A stretch of 64,000 nucleotides of DNA, taken from contig NZ_LWLS01000035.1 in the NCBI RefSeq assembly GCF_001905095.1, forward strand, positions 34,377-98,376, in the 5' to 3' direction. This document shows positions 43,447 through 53,176 of this stretch, one piece after another. Source of the DNA: Micromonospora sp. CB01531. GTDB taxonomy: Bacteria > Actinomycetota > Actinomycetes > Mycobacteriales > Micromonosporaceae. The translations under genes and the position numbers were made by a program. Position 1 is the stretch's first letter; each line of letters begins with the position of its first letter. The notes beneath the pieces are model-generated. The model made no database searches. It saw only the letters and a program-made list of their open reading frames with translations, and was not told the DNA's origin.

Positions 43447-43651
43447 AGCGGTCAAGGGTAGCCAGGCGCCCCGCCGGGGCCGGGACGGGCGCGGTGACCA
43501 GGGGTGTCGGTCACTGCCCGGGTACGCCGGTTCGGCTCGGAGCGGGGAATCGGACCAAAGCCGCCAATTGGTGCCACACCATCACCGCGAGTATCGTCCG
43601 AACGGAGACTGACCGGCATCTGAGTGGCCGAGATGACGCTCCGCGAGGGAC

Positions 43652-43667
43652 GTAACACGGCGGAAAC
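43652..43667 (+). promoter_or_regulatory. GlnR/MtrA-type box upstream of glnA1
   Basis: GTAAC-ACGGCG-GAAAC fits the GlnR half-site pair GTNAC-N6-GNAAC. It is 80 bp before the glnA1 GTG, within a 301-bp region that contains no gene. Confidence 0.7.
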
Positions 43668-43747
43668 AGGGGAGACACGGCCGGGCAACTCCACGGCCAT
43701 ACCGTCGCCAGGAGCCAGCCACCGGAGTGGACCTGCCAGGAGGACGT

Positions 43748-45172
43748 GTGTTCGCCAATCCCGAGGAACTCCTGCGATACCTCAAGAACGAGGACGTGAA
43801 GTTCGTCGACGTACGTTTCTGTGACCTGCCCGGCGTGATGCAGCACTTCAACCTGCCGGTCGAGTCCGTCGACGACGCGCTCTTCACCGACGGCCTCGCG
43901 TTCGACGGTTCGTCGATCCGCGGCTTCCAGGCGATCCACGAGTCGGACATGCTTCTGCTCCCCGACGTCGCGACCGCCTTCATCGACCCGTTCCGCGCGC
44001 AGAAGACCCTCGCGCTGAACTTCTTCATCCACGACCCGTTCACCCGGGAGGCGTACTCCCGGGACCCGCGGAACGTGGCGAAGAAGGCCGAGGCGTACCT
44101 GGCGGCCAGCGGGATCGCCGACACCGCGTACTTCGGCGCCGAGGCGGAGTTCTACATCTTCGACTCGATCCGCCACGAGACCTCCGCGCACCGGTCGTTC
44201 TACTACATCGACTCCATCGAGGGCGCCTGGAACACGGGCCGCGAGGAGGACGGTGGCAACCGCGGCTACAAGACCGCGTACAAGGGCGGCTACTTCCCGG
44301 TGCCGCCGGTTGACCACTTCGCCGACCTGCGCGACAAGATCGTCCGCCGCCTGGTCGACAACGGCTTCACGGTCGAGCGGTCGCACCACGAGGTGGGCAC
44401 CGCCGGCCAGTCGGAGATCAACTACAAGTTCTCCACCCTGCTGCACGCGGCCGATCAGCTCCAGCTCTTCAAGTACATCGTGAAGAACGAGGTCTGGGCG
44501 AACGGCAAGACCGCCACCTTCATGCCGAAGCCGCTCTTCGGCGACAACGGCTCCGGCATGCACACCCACCAGAGCCTCTGGCTGAACGGCGAGCCGCTGT
44601 TCTACGACGAGACCGGCTACGCCGGCCTGTCCGACATGGCCCGCTGGTACATCGGCGGCCTGCTGCACCACGCGCCGTCGCTGCTCGCCTTCACCAACCC
44701 GACGGTCAACTCGTACCGCCGGCTGGTGCCGGGCTTCGAGGCACCGGTCAACCTGGTCTACTCGCAGCGCAACCGCTCCGCCTGCACCCGTATCCCGGTC
44801 ACCGGCAGCAACCCGAAGGCCAAGCGGGTCGAGTTCCGGGTGCCGGACCCGTCCAGCAACCCGTACCTCGCCTTCTCGGCGATGATGATGGCCGGCCTGG
44901 ACGGCGTCAAGAACAAGATCGAGCCCCCGGCGCCGATCGACAAGGACCTGTACGACCTGCCGCCGGAGGAGTGGGGCGACGTCAAGCAGGTGCCGGGCTC
45001 GCTGCCGGAGGTGCTCGACGCGCTCGAGGCCGACCACGACTACCTGCTCGACGGCGGCGTCTTCACGCCAGACCTGATCTCCACCTGGGTGTCGTGGAAG
45101 CGGGCCAACGAGGTCGACCCGGTGCGGCTGCGCCCGACCCCGCACGAGTTCGCCATGTACTTCGACTGCTGA
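43748..45172 (+). CDS. glnA: Type I glutamine synthetase, adenylylatable (GlnA1)
   Basis: A 474-residue GSI-beta-type enzyme making glutamine from glutamate, ammonia and ATP. Motifs: FDGSSIRGF latch region, AEAEFYIFD metal site, [11 protein letters not shown], and the adenylylation loop [11 protein letters not shown] with Tyr402. GTG 43748 is preceded by AGGAGG; a GTG seven codons upstream is less likely. GlnE, the enzyme modifying this tyrosine, is encoded 5 kb downstream. Nitrogen control is expected through the upstream GTAAC-N6-GAAAC box. Confidence 0.98.
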   Translation: MFANPEELLRYLKNEDVKFVDVRFCDLPGVMQHFNLPVESVDDALFTDGLAFDGSSIRGFQAIHESDMLLLPDVATAFIDPFRAQKTLALNFFIHDPFTREAYSRDPRNVAKKAEAYLAASGIADTAYFGAEAEFYIFDSIRHETSAHRSFYYIDSIEGAWNTGREEDGGNRGYKTAYKGGYFPVPPVDHFADLRDKIVRRLVDNGFTVERSHHEVGTAGQSEINYKFSTLLHAADQLQLFKYIVKNEVWANGKTATFMPKPLFGDNGSGMHTHQSLWLNGEPLFYDETGYAGLSDMARWYIGGLLHHAPSLLAFTNPTVNSYRRLVPGFEAPVNLVYSQRNRSACTRIPVTGSNPKAKRVEFRVPDPSSNPYLAFSAMMMAGLDGVKNKIEPPAPIDKDLYDLPPEEWGDVKQVPGSLPEVLDALEADHDYLLDGGVFTPDLISTWVSWKRANEVDPVRLRPTPHEFAMYFDC

Positions 45173-45192
45173 CCAGGCACACCATCAGCACC

Positions 45193-45230
45193 GGCCGGGC
45201 CGGCTCCGCGACCGCGGGGCCGGCCCGGCC
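45193..45230. terminator. Strong terminator after glnA1
   Basis: An 18-bp stem (45193-45210 with 45213-45230) with one G-T pair and a two-base loop, 20 bases after the glnA stop; convergent genes on both sides. Confidence 0.88.
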
Positions 45231-45244
45231 GTCTGCGTACCTCG

Positions 45245-46744
45245 TCAGCCGGCGCGCCGGGCCCGGACCGCCCGGACGCCCCGGATCGCCAGCAGCACGA
45301 TCACGGCGGTCATCAGGAGCGCCCCCGGGGCCTTGGTGAACCGGGCCAGGTTGGTGCCGTCCGGCAGGGTGAGGCAGGAGGCCACCGCGCAGGGCGCCAC
45401 GAACCAGACGGTCCGGGCCAACGACACCGTCGCCACCGCGAGCAGCGCCAGCGGCCAGGTCGCGTACCAGGGGTGGAAGACCGGGGCGAGCAGCACGGTG
45501 GCGGCCAGCGCCAGGCCGGCCCCGAGCAGCGCCACCCGGGGGCGGGCGGCGGCCAGCCGGACCGCCCGCTGCCGGACGTCGTTGAGCCGGCGCAGCCCGG
45601 TCCAGGCCCACCACCAGAGCGCCACCAGCAGCACCGCGAGCAGCGCCAGCGCGACGAGCCGGACCACCGGCACGGCGTCCGGCTCCTGCCCGAACAGGCC
45701 GCCCACGTAGTCGACCACGAACCCCACCGCCGTCGGCGGCGAGGTCCACTGCTTCGAGTCGCCGCTGTGCGCGAGACCGCCCACCCAGCCCAGGCCCAGC
45801 CCGGTGGCCAGGGAGGTGACCAGCAACACCGCCAGCACGCCCGCGGCCAGCCAGCCCGCGTCGCGCAGCAGCACGCGCAGCGTGTACCGGCCCAGCACCG
45901 CGGCGAGCGCGGCGAACGGGAGCACCACCACGGCAACCGCCTTCACCGACACGGCCAGCCCCAGCAGCACCCCGGCCACCACCAGCGCCCGGGGCTTGCC
46001 GGGCCGACGGACCAGCACCAGCAGGCCGAACAGGAGCAGCCCCAGCCCGAGCGCGTCGTTGTGCGCGCCGGCGACCAGGTGCACCCCGACCAGCGGGCAG
46101 GCCAGCGCCAGCCAGGCCGCGCGCCGGGTCGGCACGCCGGCCGCGCGGGCCAGGCCGGGCAGGCAGAGCGCGGCCAGCAGCACCCCGGCCACCGCGATCA
46201 CCCGCAGCAGCACGATCGCCCCGACCAGGCCGCCCGCGAGCAGCACCACGAGGCCGGCCAGCAGGACGAAGAACGGCCCGTACGGCGCCGGGGTGGCCCG
46301 CCAGATCGGCGTCACGGTGTCGGTCCAGGGGCACCCGGCCGCTGCCACCCCGATCCGGTACGGATCGGCGCCGTGCGTCCACGACCAGCCCTGGCAGACG
46401 TACGAGTAGACGTCCCGGCTGCCCATCGGCGGCGCGGCCAGCAGCGGCAGCACCCACAGGCCGGCGGTCACGTACGCCCACCGGGTCGACGGGGCGCCCC
46501 AGCGCAGCGACCACCAGGCGCCCACCAGCAGCGCCGTGCCGACCAGCCAGCAGCCGAGGGTCGACGGCCCATAGCTGGCGTGCCAGAGACCGGAGAGGGT
46601 GGTGCGCAGCGGGGCGTCGGGCAGCGCCCCGCCCAGCCAGGCGGCGACGGTCAGCAGCACCGCGCCGGCGAGCCCGGCGTACCGGGCGAGCCCGGCGGCG
46701 ACCGGGCGGACCGGCCCGCCGGGCACCGAGCCGGGCTCGCTCAC
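45245..46744 (-). CDS. GT87/MptB-like GT-C mannosyltransferase, paralogue A
   Basis: A 499-residue protein with about twelve to thirteen membrane helices, the layout of actinobacterial alpha-1,6-mannosyltransferases using polyprenyl-phosphomannose. Characteristic are PPMGSRDVYSYVCQGWSWTHGADPYRIGV and the YGPFFVLLAG stretch. GTG 46744 lies eight bases after GAGGAG; GTG 46750 is too close to that site. The next gene upstream is a paralogue, with 12 bp between them. Probable role: elongation of an envelope lipoglycan. Confidence 0.8.
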   Translation of the reverse strand: MSEPGSVPGGPVRPVAAGLARYAGLAGAVLLTVAAWLGGALPDAPLRTTLSGLWHASYGPSTLGCWLVGTALLVGAWWSLRWGAPSTRWAYVTAGLWVLPLLAAPPMGSRDVYSYVCQGWSWTHGADPYRIGVAAAGCPWTDTVTPIWRATPAPYGPFFVLLAGLVVLLAGGLVGAIVLLRVIAVAGVLLAALCLPGLARAAGVPTRRAAWLALACPLVGVHLVAGAHNDALGLGLLLFGLLVLVRRPGKPRALVVAGVLLGLAVSVKAVAVVVLPFAALAAVLGRYTLRVLLRDAGWLAAGVLAVLLVTSLATGLGLGWVGGLAHSGDSKQWTSPPTAVGFVVDYVGGLFGQEPDAVPVVRLVALALLAVLLVALWWWAWTGLRRLNDVRQRAVRLAAARPRVALLGAGLALAATVLLAPVFHPWYATWPLALLAVATVSLARTVWFVAPCAVASCLTLPDGTNLARFTKAPGALLMTAVIVLLAIRGVRAVRARRAG

Positions 46745-46756
46745 CGGCACTACTCC

Positions 46757-48169
46757 TCAGTCTGCGGGAACCGGCTGCCGTTCCGCCCGAGCCGACCGTA
46801 CCAACCGGACGGCCACCACGATCACGAACAGCGTCATCAGGGGGGCACCCGGCATCTTGGTGTACCGAGGTAAACCGGTGCCGTCGGCCAGCACCAGGAA
46901 AGACGACACCAGGGCGACAATCACGAACCAGGTGGTCCGGCGGGCGGTCGCGGCGAGCACGGCCAGCGGCCAGGTCCAGTACCAGGGGTGGAACAGCGGG
47001 GAGAGCGCCACGGTCGCGACCAGCGCCAGGGCGGCGTGCCAGAACGGATCATGGCGGCGGAACGCGCGGAACCAGAGCCAGACCAACACCGCACCGAGCA
47101 CCACCACGGCCAGGCCCCGGGTGACCGGCAGCGCGTCGATGTGCGCGCCGAACGGCACCGCCAGGTAGCCGATGGTCTGCCCCACCGCGGTCGGCGGAGA
47201 GGTCCAGGCGACCACCAGCCCGCCCTGCTCCAAACCGCTGATGAAGCCGAGGCCCAGACCCGCGGCCAGGGTCGGCCCGACCACCGCGGCCAGCGCCCCG
47301 CCGGCCACCCACCCGCCCTGGCGGACCAGCGCGCGGAGCCCGTACGGCCCGACGATCGCGGCCAGCGCCGCGAACGGCACCACGACCAGCGCGGTGACCT
47401 TGATCGCGCCGGCCAGCCCCAGCAGCACCCCACCGGCCAGCAGCGGCAGCGGGCGGCCCGGCCGGGCGGCCACCACCGCCAGCCCGGCGGCGAGCAGGCC
47501 CACCATAATCGCGTCGTTGTGCGCGCCGGAGATCAGATGCACGGGCACCAGCGGGCCGGCCAGCGCCAGCCAGAGCGCCCGCTGCGGCGGCACCCCGCAG
47601 CGGCGGGCCAGCACCGGCAGGGACACGGCGGCCAGCGCCACCCCCGCCACGGCGAGCACCCGGAACAGCGCGACGCTAGCGGCCAGCGAGCCGGCGGCGG
47701 TCACCACCGCCCCAGAGATCATCACGAACAGCGGTCCGTACGGGGCCGGGGTGTCCCGCCAGATGTACGAGATGGTGTCCAGCCACGGGCAGGGCAGGGC
47801 GGAGACGCCCTGTTCGTACGGGTTGATCCCGGCGGAATAGCTGGCGCCCTGGCAGGCGTACGCGTACGCGTCCCGGCTGCCGAGCGGCGGCGTGACCAGC
47901 ATCGGCAGCAGCCAGAGCCCGATCGTGACGAGCACCCAGCGGGTCGACGGCACCCGATCGCGCAGCGACCACCAGGCCCAGCCCAGCAGCGCCGTGCCGG
48001 CCAACCAGGTGCTGATGATCAACGGCCCGTGCGGGCCCTGCCAGATGCTGACGGGGGTGGGGCGCAGGTCGCCGTACGGCAGCGCGCCGCCGAGGAAGGC
48101 GGCCACGGCGAGCAGCACGGAGCCGACCAGCCCGATCCAGCGCGAGAGGTGGTGAGGCACATCGGACAT
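46757..48169 (-). CDS. GT87/MptB-like GT-C mannosyltransferase, paralogue B
   Basis: A 470-residue paralogue of the following gene with the same landmarks: TPPLGSRDAYAYACQGASYSAGINPYEQGV, WRDTPAPYGPLFVMISG, and AHNDAIMVGLLAAGL. ATG 48169 gives MSDVPHHLSRWIGLVG; upstream codons in the frame are not protein-like. It is first in the leftward two-gene operon, and divergent from another membrane gene only 36 bp away. Tandem duplication then divergence is likely. Confidence 0.8.
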   Translation of the reverse strand: MSDVPHHLSRWIGLVGSVLLAVAAFLGGALPYGDLRPTPVSIWQGPHGPLIISTWLAGTALLGWAWWSLRDRVPSTRWVLVTIGLWLLPMLVTPPLGSRDAYAYACQGASYSAGINPYEQGVSALPCPWLDTISYIWRDTPAPYGPLFVMISGAVVTAAGSLAASVALFRVLAVAGVALAAVSLPVLARRCGVPPQRALWLALAGPLVPVHLISGAHNDAIMVGLLAAGLAVVAARPGRPLPLLAGGVLLGLAGAIKVTALVVVPFAALAAIVGPYGLRALVRQGGWVAGGALAAVVGPTLAAGLGLGFISGLEQGGLVVAWTSPPTAVGQTIGYLAVPFGAHIDALPVTRGLAVVVLGAVLVWLWFRAFRRHDPFWHAALALVATVALSPLFHPWYWTWPLAVLAATARRTTWFVIVALVSSFLVLADGTGLPRYTKMPGAPLMTLFVIVVAVRLVRSARAERQPVPAD

Positions 48170-48205
48170 GCTGCCAGTACGGTGGGTCGCGATCAGGAGG
48201 TGGGC

Positions 48206-49786
48206 ATGCGGGGCGGTCGGGTGGTGGCGGTGTCCGCGGCGTCCGCGCTCGTCCTGGGCGTGCTGTATGTCGCCCTTCCCCCGCTGGGGTCGGACCTGTC
48301 GGCCCAGGTGGCCCGCGCCGGCTTCTTCGCCGCCCACGGGCCGGCGCTGGTCGACCTGCGCTGGTACGGCGGCGTCCACCCGTGGGGCTACAGCCTGGTC
48401 TCACCGCCACTGATGGCCCTGCTCGGGGTCCGCCCCACCGGCGCGCTCGCGCTGCTCGCCTCGGCGACCGCGTTCGCCGCGCTGCTGGTCCGGACCGGGG
48501 TGCCCCGGCCCCTGCTGGGCAGCCTGGTCGGAATGCTCACTATCGCCGGCAACCTGGTCTCCGGCCGGGTGACGTACGCCCTCGGGGTCGCCTTCGGCCT
48601 GGCCGCGCTGCTCGCCCTCACCCGGCCGGCCGCCCGGCACCCCCGGTGGGCGCGCGGCGTGCTGGCCGGCCTGGCGGCCCTGCTCGCCTCGGCGGCCAGC
48701 CCGGTCGCCGGGCTCTTCGTCGGCCTGGCCGGCGTCGCGCTGCTGCTCACCCGCCGGTACGCCGACGGCCTGCTGCTGGCCGTCCCGGCCGCCGTGCCGC
48801 TGGCGGTGACCGGGCTGCTCTTCGGCGAGGGCGGCTGGATGAACATCAGTCGCAGCGACACCGTGCACGCGGTGTTGACCAGCCTGCTGGTGGCCGCGCT
48901 GGTGGCGTACCGGCCGGTCCGGGTGGGCGCCCTGCTGTCGGCGGTCGGGGTGCTGGCCGCGGCGCTGCTGCACACCCCGGTCGGGTTGAACGCCACCCGG
49001 CTGGTGGTGATGTTCGCGCTGCCCGTGCTGGCGGCCACCGCCGGGCTCCCCCGGTGGCTGGCCGACCGCCTGCCGGGGTGGGTGGCTCGGCGGCGGGTGG
49101 CCGGTGGGGTGGCGTTGGCCGCGCTCCTCGCCGCCGGGTGCTGGTGGCAGCCGCCGGTGGTCGCCGCCGACCTGCGCGCGGACGACCCCACCGCCGATCC
49201 GGCGTACTTCGCGCCGCTGCGGGCGGAGCTGGCGCGGCGCGGGCTGACCGGCCGGGTGGAGGTGCCGCCGACCCGCAACTACTGGGAGGCGGCCCACCTC
49301 GGCGAGGTGCCGCTGGCCCGGGGCTGGCTGCGCCAGGCCGACATCGCCCGGAACCCGCTCTTCTTCACCACCGTCCCCGGCGCCGCCGGCACCGGCGTCC
49401 CGCTCACCCCGGCGAGCTACCAGGCCTGGCTGGCCGACAACGCGGTGCAGTACGTCGCCGTCGCCGACGCCGAACTGTCCTGGGTGGGCCGCCCGGAGGC
49501 CGAGCTGGTCGAGGCCGGCCTGCCGTACCTCACCGAGGTCTGGTCGGCCGCGCACTGGCGCCTGTACGCCGTGGCCGACCCCACCCCGCTGGTGGGCGCC
49601 CCCGGCGAGCTGGTCCGGCAGGACGCCGCCACGGTCACCTTCCGCGTCCCGGGCCCCGGCCGGGTGCCGGTCCGGGTCCGGCACGACCGCTGGCTGACCG
49701 TCAGCGGAGGCGCCACGCTCACCGCCGACGGCGAGTGGACGGCGGTGACGGTGCCGCGCGCCGGCACCTACACCCTCGGCGGCTGA
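48206..49786 (+). CDS. Membrane protein with C-terminal extracytoplasmic domain, divergent from mannosyltransferases
   Basis: A 526-residue protein, N-terminal nine to ten membrane helices and an external C-terminal 200 residues with an ordered pattern (VPPTRNYWEAAHLGEVPLARGWLRQADIARN, beta-rich end TVTFRVPGPGRVPVRVRHDRWLTVSGGATLTADGEWTAVTVP). The N-terminus has the acidic loop GALVDLRWYGGVHPWGYSLVSPPL-like of GT-C proteins. ATG 48206 follows AGGAGG. Not assignable to a named family; envelope polysaccharide assembly is inferred from neighbours. Confidence 0.75.
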   Translation: MRGGRVVAVSAASALVLGVLYVALPPLGSDLSAQVARAGFFAAHGPALVDLRWYGGVHPWGYSLVSPPLMALLGVRPTGALALLASATAFAALLVRTGVPRPLLGSLVGMLTIAGNLVSGRVTYALGVAFGLAALLALTRPAARHPRWARGVLAGLAALLASAASPVAGLFVGLAGVALLLTRRYADGLLLAVPAAVPLAVTGLLFGEGGWMNISRSDTVHAVLTSLLVAALVAYRPVRVGALLSAVGVLAAALLHTPVGLNATRLVVMFALPVLAATAGLPRWLADRLPGWVARRRVAGGVALAALLAAGCWWQPPVVAADLRADDPTADPAYFAPLRAELARRGLTGRVEVPPTRNYWEAAHLGEVPLARGWLRQADIARNPLFFTTVPGAAGTGVPLTPASYQAWLADNAVQYVAVADAELSWVGRPEAELVEAGLPYLTEVWSAAHWRLYAVADPTPLVGAPGELVRQDAATVTFRVPGPGRVPVRVRHDRWLTVSGGATLTADGEWTAVTVPRAGTYTLGG

Positions 49787-49896
49787 CCCCGGCCGACCTG
49801 GCCCGCGACCGTGTCGCACTGCCCCGGCATCGGTCTCCGGGTCCGCCTCGAACGTGGCTTCCGGCGGCATCGGCGTACGCGTCTGTGCCCGGCTGG

Positions 49897-49925
49897 GCGA
49901 TTCATTCACGTCATCAGGTTCGTAG
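49897..49925 (+). repeat. Dispersed 29-bp repeat, copy 2
   Basis: 27 of 29 positions match copy 1 at 25635-25663 (differences at the sixth and twenty-first positions). Unlike copy 1 it lies outside any gene. Confidence 0.85.
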
Positions 49926-50091
49926 GCGCGCAGAAGGTCGGTCGACCCCGGCCCCCAGCCGACGGCACCGGCACCGGCCGCAGAGCGGGCTGCCGGACCG
50001 GGTGGCCGCCGCGAAGAAGCACGAAGTCGGGACTCCTTTGGTGCTGATGTCGCTGACGGCTCAGCGCCCGCCCAGCCCGAGGCGTGCCAAG

Positions 50092-50131
50092 GGCAGCCCT
50101 CCCGGCCGGTCCAGCCCATCGCCGGGCTGCC
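50092..50131 (-). terminator. Candidate terminator of glnE
   Basis: GGCAGCCC (50092-50099) pairs with GGGCTGCC (50124-50131). It starts 12 bases past the glnE stop; the 24-base loop makes it weak. Confidence 0.4.
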
Positions 50132-50142
50132 GACCGGAGCCG

Positions 50143-53100
50143 TCAGGCCGGGGCGTCCAGCACCCGCTGCATGGCGGCCCGCGAGCGGCGGCCGACGCGC
50201 AGGTACTCGTCGAGGAACTCGCCGGGGTCGTCCCGGCCGAGCAGGCGCACGACCCCGGCCAGCTCCAGCCCGTGCCGCGGGAGCTGGTCCCCGGCCCGGC
50301 CGCGAACCAGCATCAGCGCGTTGCGGACCTGCGCCGCGAGCGTCCAGCCGGCGACCAGCTCCGCCGCGTCGTCCGGGTCGACCAGCCCCGCGGCCCGGGC
50401 GGCGGCCAGGGCATCGAGGGTACGGGTGCCGCGCAGCGCGGGCAGCTGGCCGGCGTGCCGGAGCTGAAGCAGCTGTACCGCCCACTCGACGTCGGCGAGC
50501 CCGCCCCGGCCCAGCTTGGTGTGGGTGGCCGGGTCGGCGCCCCTGGGCAGCCGCTCGGTCTCCACCCGGGCCTTGATCCGGCAGATCTCCACCACCTGCT
50601 CGCGGGTCAGCCCGTCGGCCGGGTACCGCACCGGGTCGATCATCGCCTCGAACTCGGCGCCGAGGTCGGCGTCGCCGCAGACGAACCGGGCCCGCAGCAG
50701 CGCCTGCGCCTCCCACACCTTCGACCAGCGGGCGTAGTACTGGGCGTACGCGGCGAGGCTGCGGACCAGCGGTCCCTGCCGGCCCTCGGGGCGCAGGTCG
50801 GCGTCGACCCCGAGCGGCGGGTCGGGAGCCGGCGCGGAGAGCAGCCGGCGCAGCTCCTCGGCGATGGCGTGGGCGGCGGCCCTGGCCGCGCCCTCGTCCA
50901 CGCCGGGCGGCGGGTCGTAGACGAAGAGGACGTCGGCGTCGGAGAGGTAGTTCGACTCGTACCCGCCGAGCCGGCCCATGCCGACCACGGCGAAACGCAG
51001 CCCGGGCGGCGCCGGCTGGCCGGCCCGGGCGGCCCGCAGCGCGGCGGCCAGGGTGGCGTCGGTGACGTCGGCGAGCGCGGTGCCGACCGTGCAGACGTCA
51101 GCCAGGGTGGATGCCGGGTCGGGGCGTACCCCGGGCTCGGCGGCACGCGGCGGGCGTGGGGTGAGCGCGCCGGCCCGGCTGAGCACGTCGGCGCAGGCGA
51201 GCCGGAGCAGCTCCCGGCGGCGCAGCGCACGGACCGCCCGGACGGCCTCGACCGGGTCGTCGTGCCGCCCCGCCGCCGCGGCGAAGCCCTCGCATAGCAC
51301 CTCCCGGGGCCGTGGCGTCAGCTCGCTGTCCTCGGCCAGCAGCCGCAGCGCCTCCGGCTCGCGGGCCAGCAGGTCGGCGGCGTACCGGGACAGCGCGAGG
51401 ACCCGGGCCAGGCGGCGGGCCACCGGCCCCTCGTCGCGCAGCAGCCGCAGGTACCAGGGCGTGCTGCCGAGCTTGTCGGAGACCTGCCGGTAGTTCAGCA
51501 GCCCCCGGTCGGGCTCCGGCGCGTCGGCGAACTCGCTGAGCAGCACCGGCAGCAGGGTGCGCTGGATGGCAGCGGTGCGGCTCACCCCGCCGGTGAGGGC
51601 CTGGAGGTGGCGCAGCGCCCCGGCCGGGTCGGCGAACCCGAGGATCTCCAGTCGGTGCCGGGCCGCCTCCGGGGTCAGCCGCAGCCCGTCGGCCGGCACC
51701 CGGGCCACCGACTCCAGCAGCGGTCGGTACAGCAGCTTCGCGTGCAGCCGGCGCACCTCGGTGGCGTGGGTGACCCACTCGGCGCGGAACTCCTCGACGG
51801 CGCTGCGGCCCGGCGTGGCCTGGTAGCCGAGCGCAGCGGCCAGCCAGCGCAGCGCGGCGGGCTCGGTAGGCACGGTGTGGGTGCGGCGCAGGTGCTGGAG
51901 CTGGAGCCGGTGCTCGACGCCGCGCAGGAAGCGGTAGCCGCGCAGCAGCGCCTCCCCGTCGGCCCGGCCGACGTAGCCGCCGGCGACCAGGGCGCGCAAC
52001 GCCGGGATGGTGCCCGGCGCCCGCAGCGACTCGTCGCCCCGGCCGTGCACGAGCTGGAGCAGCTGGACCGCGAACTCGATGTCGCGCAGGCCGCCCGGCC
52101 CCCGCTTGATCTCGCGTTCCAACTCCTTCGGCGGGACGTTCTCGATGATCCGGCGGCGCATCGCGCGGACGTCCTCGACCGCCTCGGGGCGTTCCGCCGC
52201 GGTCCACACCAGCGGCGCGAGCTGGTCGATCCACTCCCCGGCGAGCGCCAGGTCGCCGGCCGCCGGCCGGGCCTTGAGCAGTGCCTGGAACTCCCAGGTC
52301 CGGGCCCAGCGCCGGTAGTAGGCCAGGTGGCTGGCGAGGGTACGCACCAGCGGGCCCCGGTTGCCCTCTGGGCGCAGCGCGGCGTCAACCGGCCAGGCGA
52401 CCAGCCCGCAGACCTGGATCAGCCGGGTGGCGACCTGGGTCGCGGCGGTCAGGTCGTCGTCCTCGGCCGCCACGAAGATGACGTCCACATCCGAGACGTA
52501 GTTCAGCTCGTCGCCGCCGGCCTTGCCCATCGCCACCACGGCCAGCCGGGGCCGGGGCGTCCCGCCCGGCAGCTCGTCCACGGCGATCTGGTAGGCAGCC
52601 GCGAGGGTGGCGTCGGCGAGCGCGGAGAGCGCCGCCATGGTCTGCTCCAGGCCGCGTCCGCCGGTCAGGTCGGCCGCCGCGATCCGCAGCAGCGCCAGCC
52701 GGTACGCCTGCCGCAGCACCGGCACCGGGCCGGTGGCGGCGGTCAGCCGGGCGGCGGTGGCCAGGTCGAGCCGCCCCTCGGCGGTGGGTGCGAGCCCGTC
52801 CGGCTCGGTGGCCAGCACGGTCCACTGCTCCGGATTGGCCACCAGGTGGTCGCCGAGCGCCGACGAGGCCCCCAGCACGGCGGTCAGCCGACGGCGCAGC
52901 CCCGGGTCGGCGTACAGGGCGTCGAGCACGGCCGGCTTTCCGCTCGCCCGCCACTCCGCCTCGACGAGGCGGTGCAGCTGGCGCAGGGCGAGGTCCGGGT
53001 CGGCCGCCCGGGAGAGGCCGGCCAGCAGCTCGGCGGCCCGCTCGTCGGTGGGCTCCTGGGTGTCCGGCCGCCATAGTCCCAGGCCGTCCGGACCGAGCAG

Positions 53101-53175
53101 GTCGGCCGCCCGCGCCCGGCCGTCGCCCTCGGCGAAGCCGTACCGGGCGAGGCGCCCCCTGGTCGGTCGGGTCAT
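50143..53175 (-). CDS. glnE: Bifunctional glutamine synthetase adenylyltransferase/adenylyl-removase
   Basis: A 1010-residue two-headed nucleotidyltransferase. Each half has a G-x-G...S-D-x-D site: MGKAGGDELNYVSDVDVIFV (N-terminal removase) and GMGRLGGYESNYLSDADVLFV (C-terminal transferase), each followed by the GlnE helical region (GPGGLRDIEFAVQLLQ and GRGGLADVEWAVQLLQ). It modifies Tyr402 of GlnA1 according to nitrogen status. ATG is one base after the upstream amidotransferase stop (TGACATG), so they are coupled. Confidence 0.97.
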   Translation of the reverse strand: MTRPTRGRLARYGFAEGDGRARAADLLGPDGLGLWRPDTQEPTDERAAELLAGLSRAADPDLALRQLHRLVEAEWRASGKPAVLDALYADPGLRRRLTAVLGASSALGDHLVANPEQWTVLATEPDGLAPTAEGRLDLATAARLTAATGPVPVLRQAYRLALLRIAAADLTGGRGLEQTMAALSALADATLAAAYQIAVDELPGGTPRPRLAVVAMGKAGGDELNYVSDVDVIFVAAEDDDLTAATQVATRLIQVCGLVAWPVDAALRPEGNRGPLVRTLASHLAYYRRWARTWEFQALLKARPAAGDLALAGEWIDQLAPLVWTAAERPEAVEDVRAMRRRIIENVPPKELEREIKRGPGGLRDIEFAVQLLQLVHGRGDESLRAPGTIPALRALVAGGYVGRADGEALLRGYRFLRGVEHRLQLQHLRRTHTVPTEPAALRWLAAALGYQATPGRSAVEEFRAEWVTHATEVRRLHAKLLYRPLLESVARVPADGLRLTPEAARHRLEILGFADPAGALRHLQALTGGVSRTAAIQRTLLPVLLSEFADAPEPDRGLLNYRQVSDKLGSTPWYLRLLRDEGPVARRLARVLALSRYAADLLAREPEALRLLAEDSELTPRPREVLCEGFAAAAGRHDDPVEAVRAVRALRRRELLRLACADVLSRAGALTPRPPRAAEPGVRPDPASTLADVCTVGTALADVTDATLAAALRAARAGQPAPPGLRFAVVGMGRLGGYESNYLSDADVLFVYDPPPGVDEGAARAAAHAIAEELRRLLSAPAPDPPLGVDADLRPEGRQGPLVRSLAAYAQYYARWSKVWEAQALLRARFVCGDADLGAEFEAMIDPVRYPADGLTREQVVEICRIKARVETERLPRGADPATHTKLGRGGLADVEWAVQLLQLRHAGQLPALRGTRTLDALAAARAAGLVDPDDAAELVAGWTLAAQVRNALMLVRGRAGDQLPRHGLELAGVVRLLGRDDPGEFLDEYLRVGRRSRAAMQRVLDAPA

Positions 53176-53176
53176 G

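Larger units (their letters stand above)
49787..50142. other. 356-bp intergenic region without a gene
   Basis: No convincing frame is seen. It holds one copy of the 29-bp dispersed repeat (49897-49925) and a hairpin at 50092-50131 near the glnE stop. Confidence 0.75.

Noticed and set aside
48382..51297. A 971-residue plus-strand frame across two genes and the intergenic gap
   Set aside because: It shadows the membrane protein and glnE; composition is improbable.
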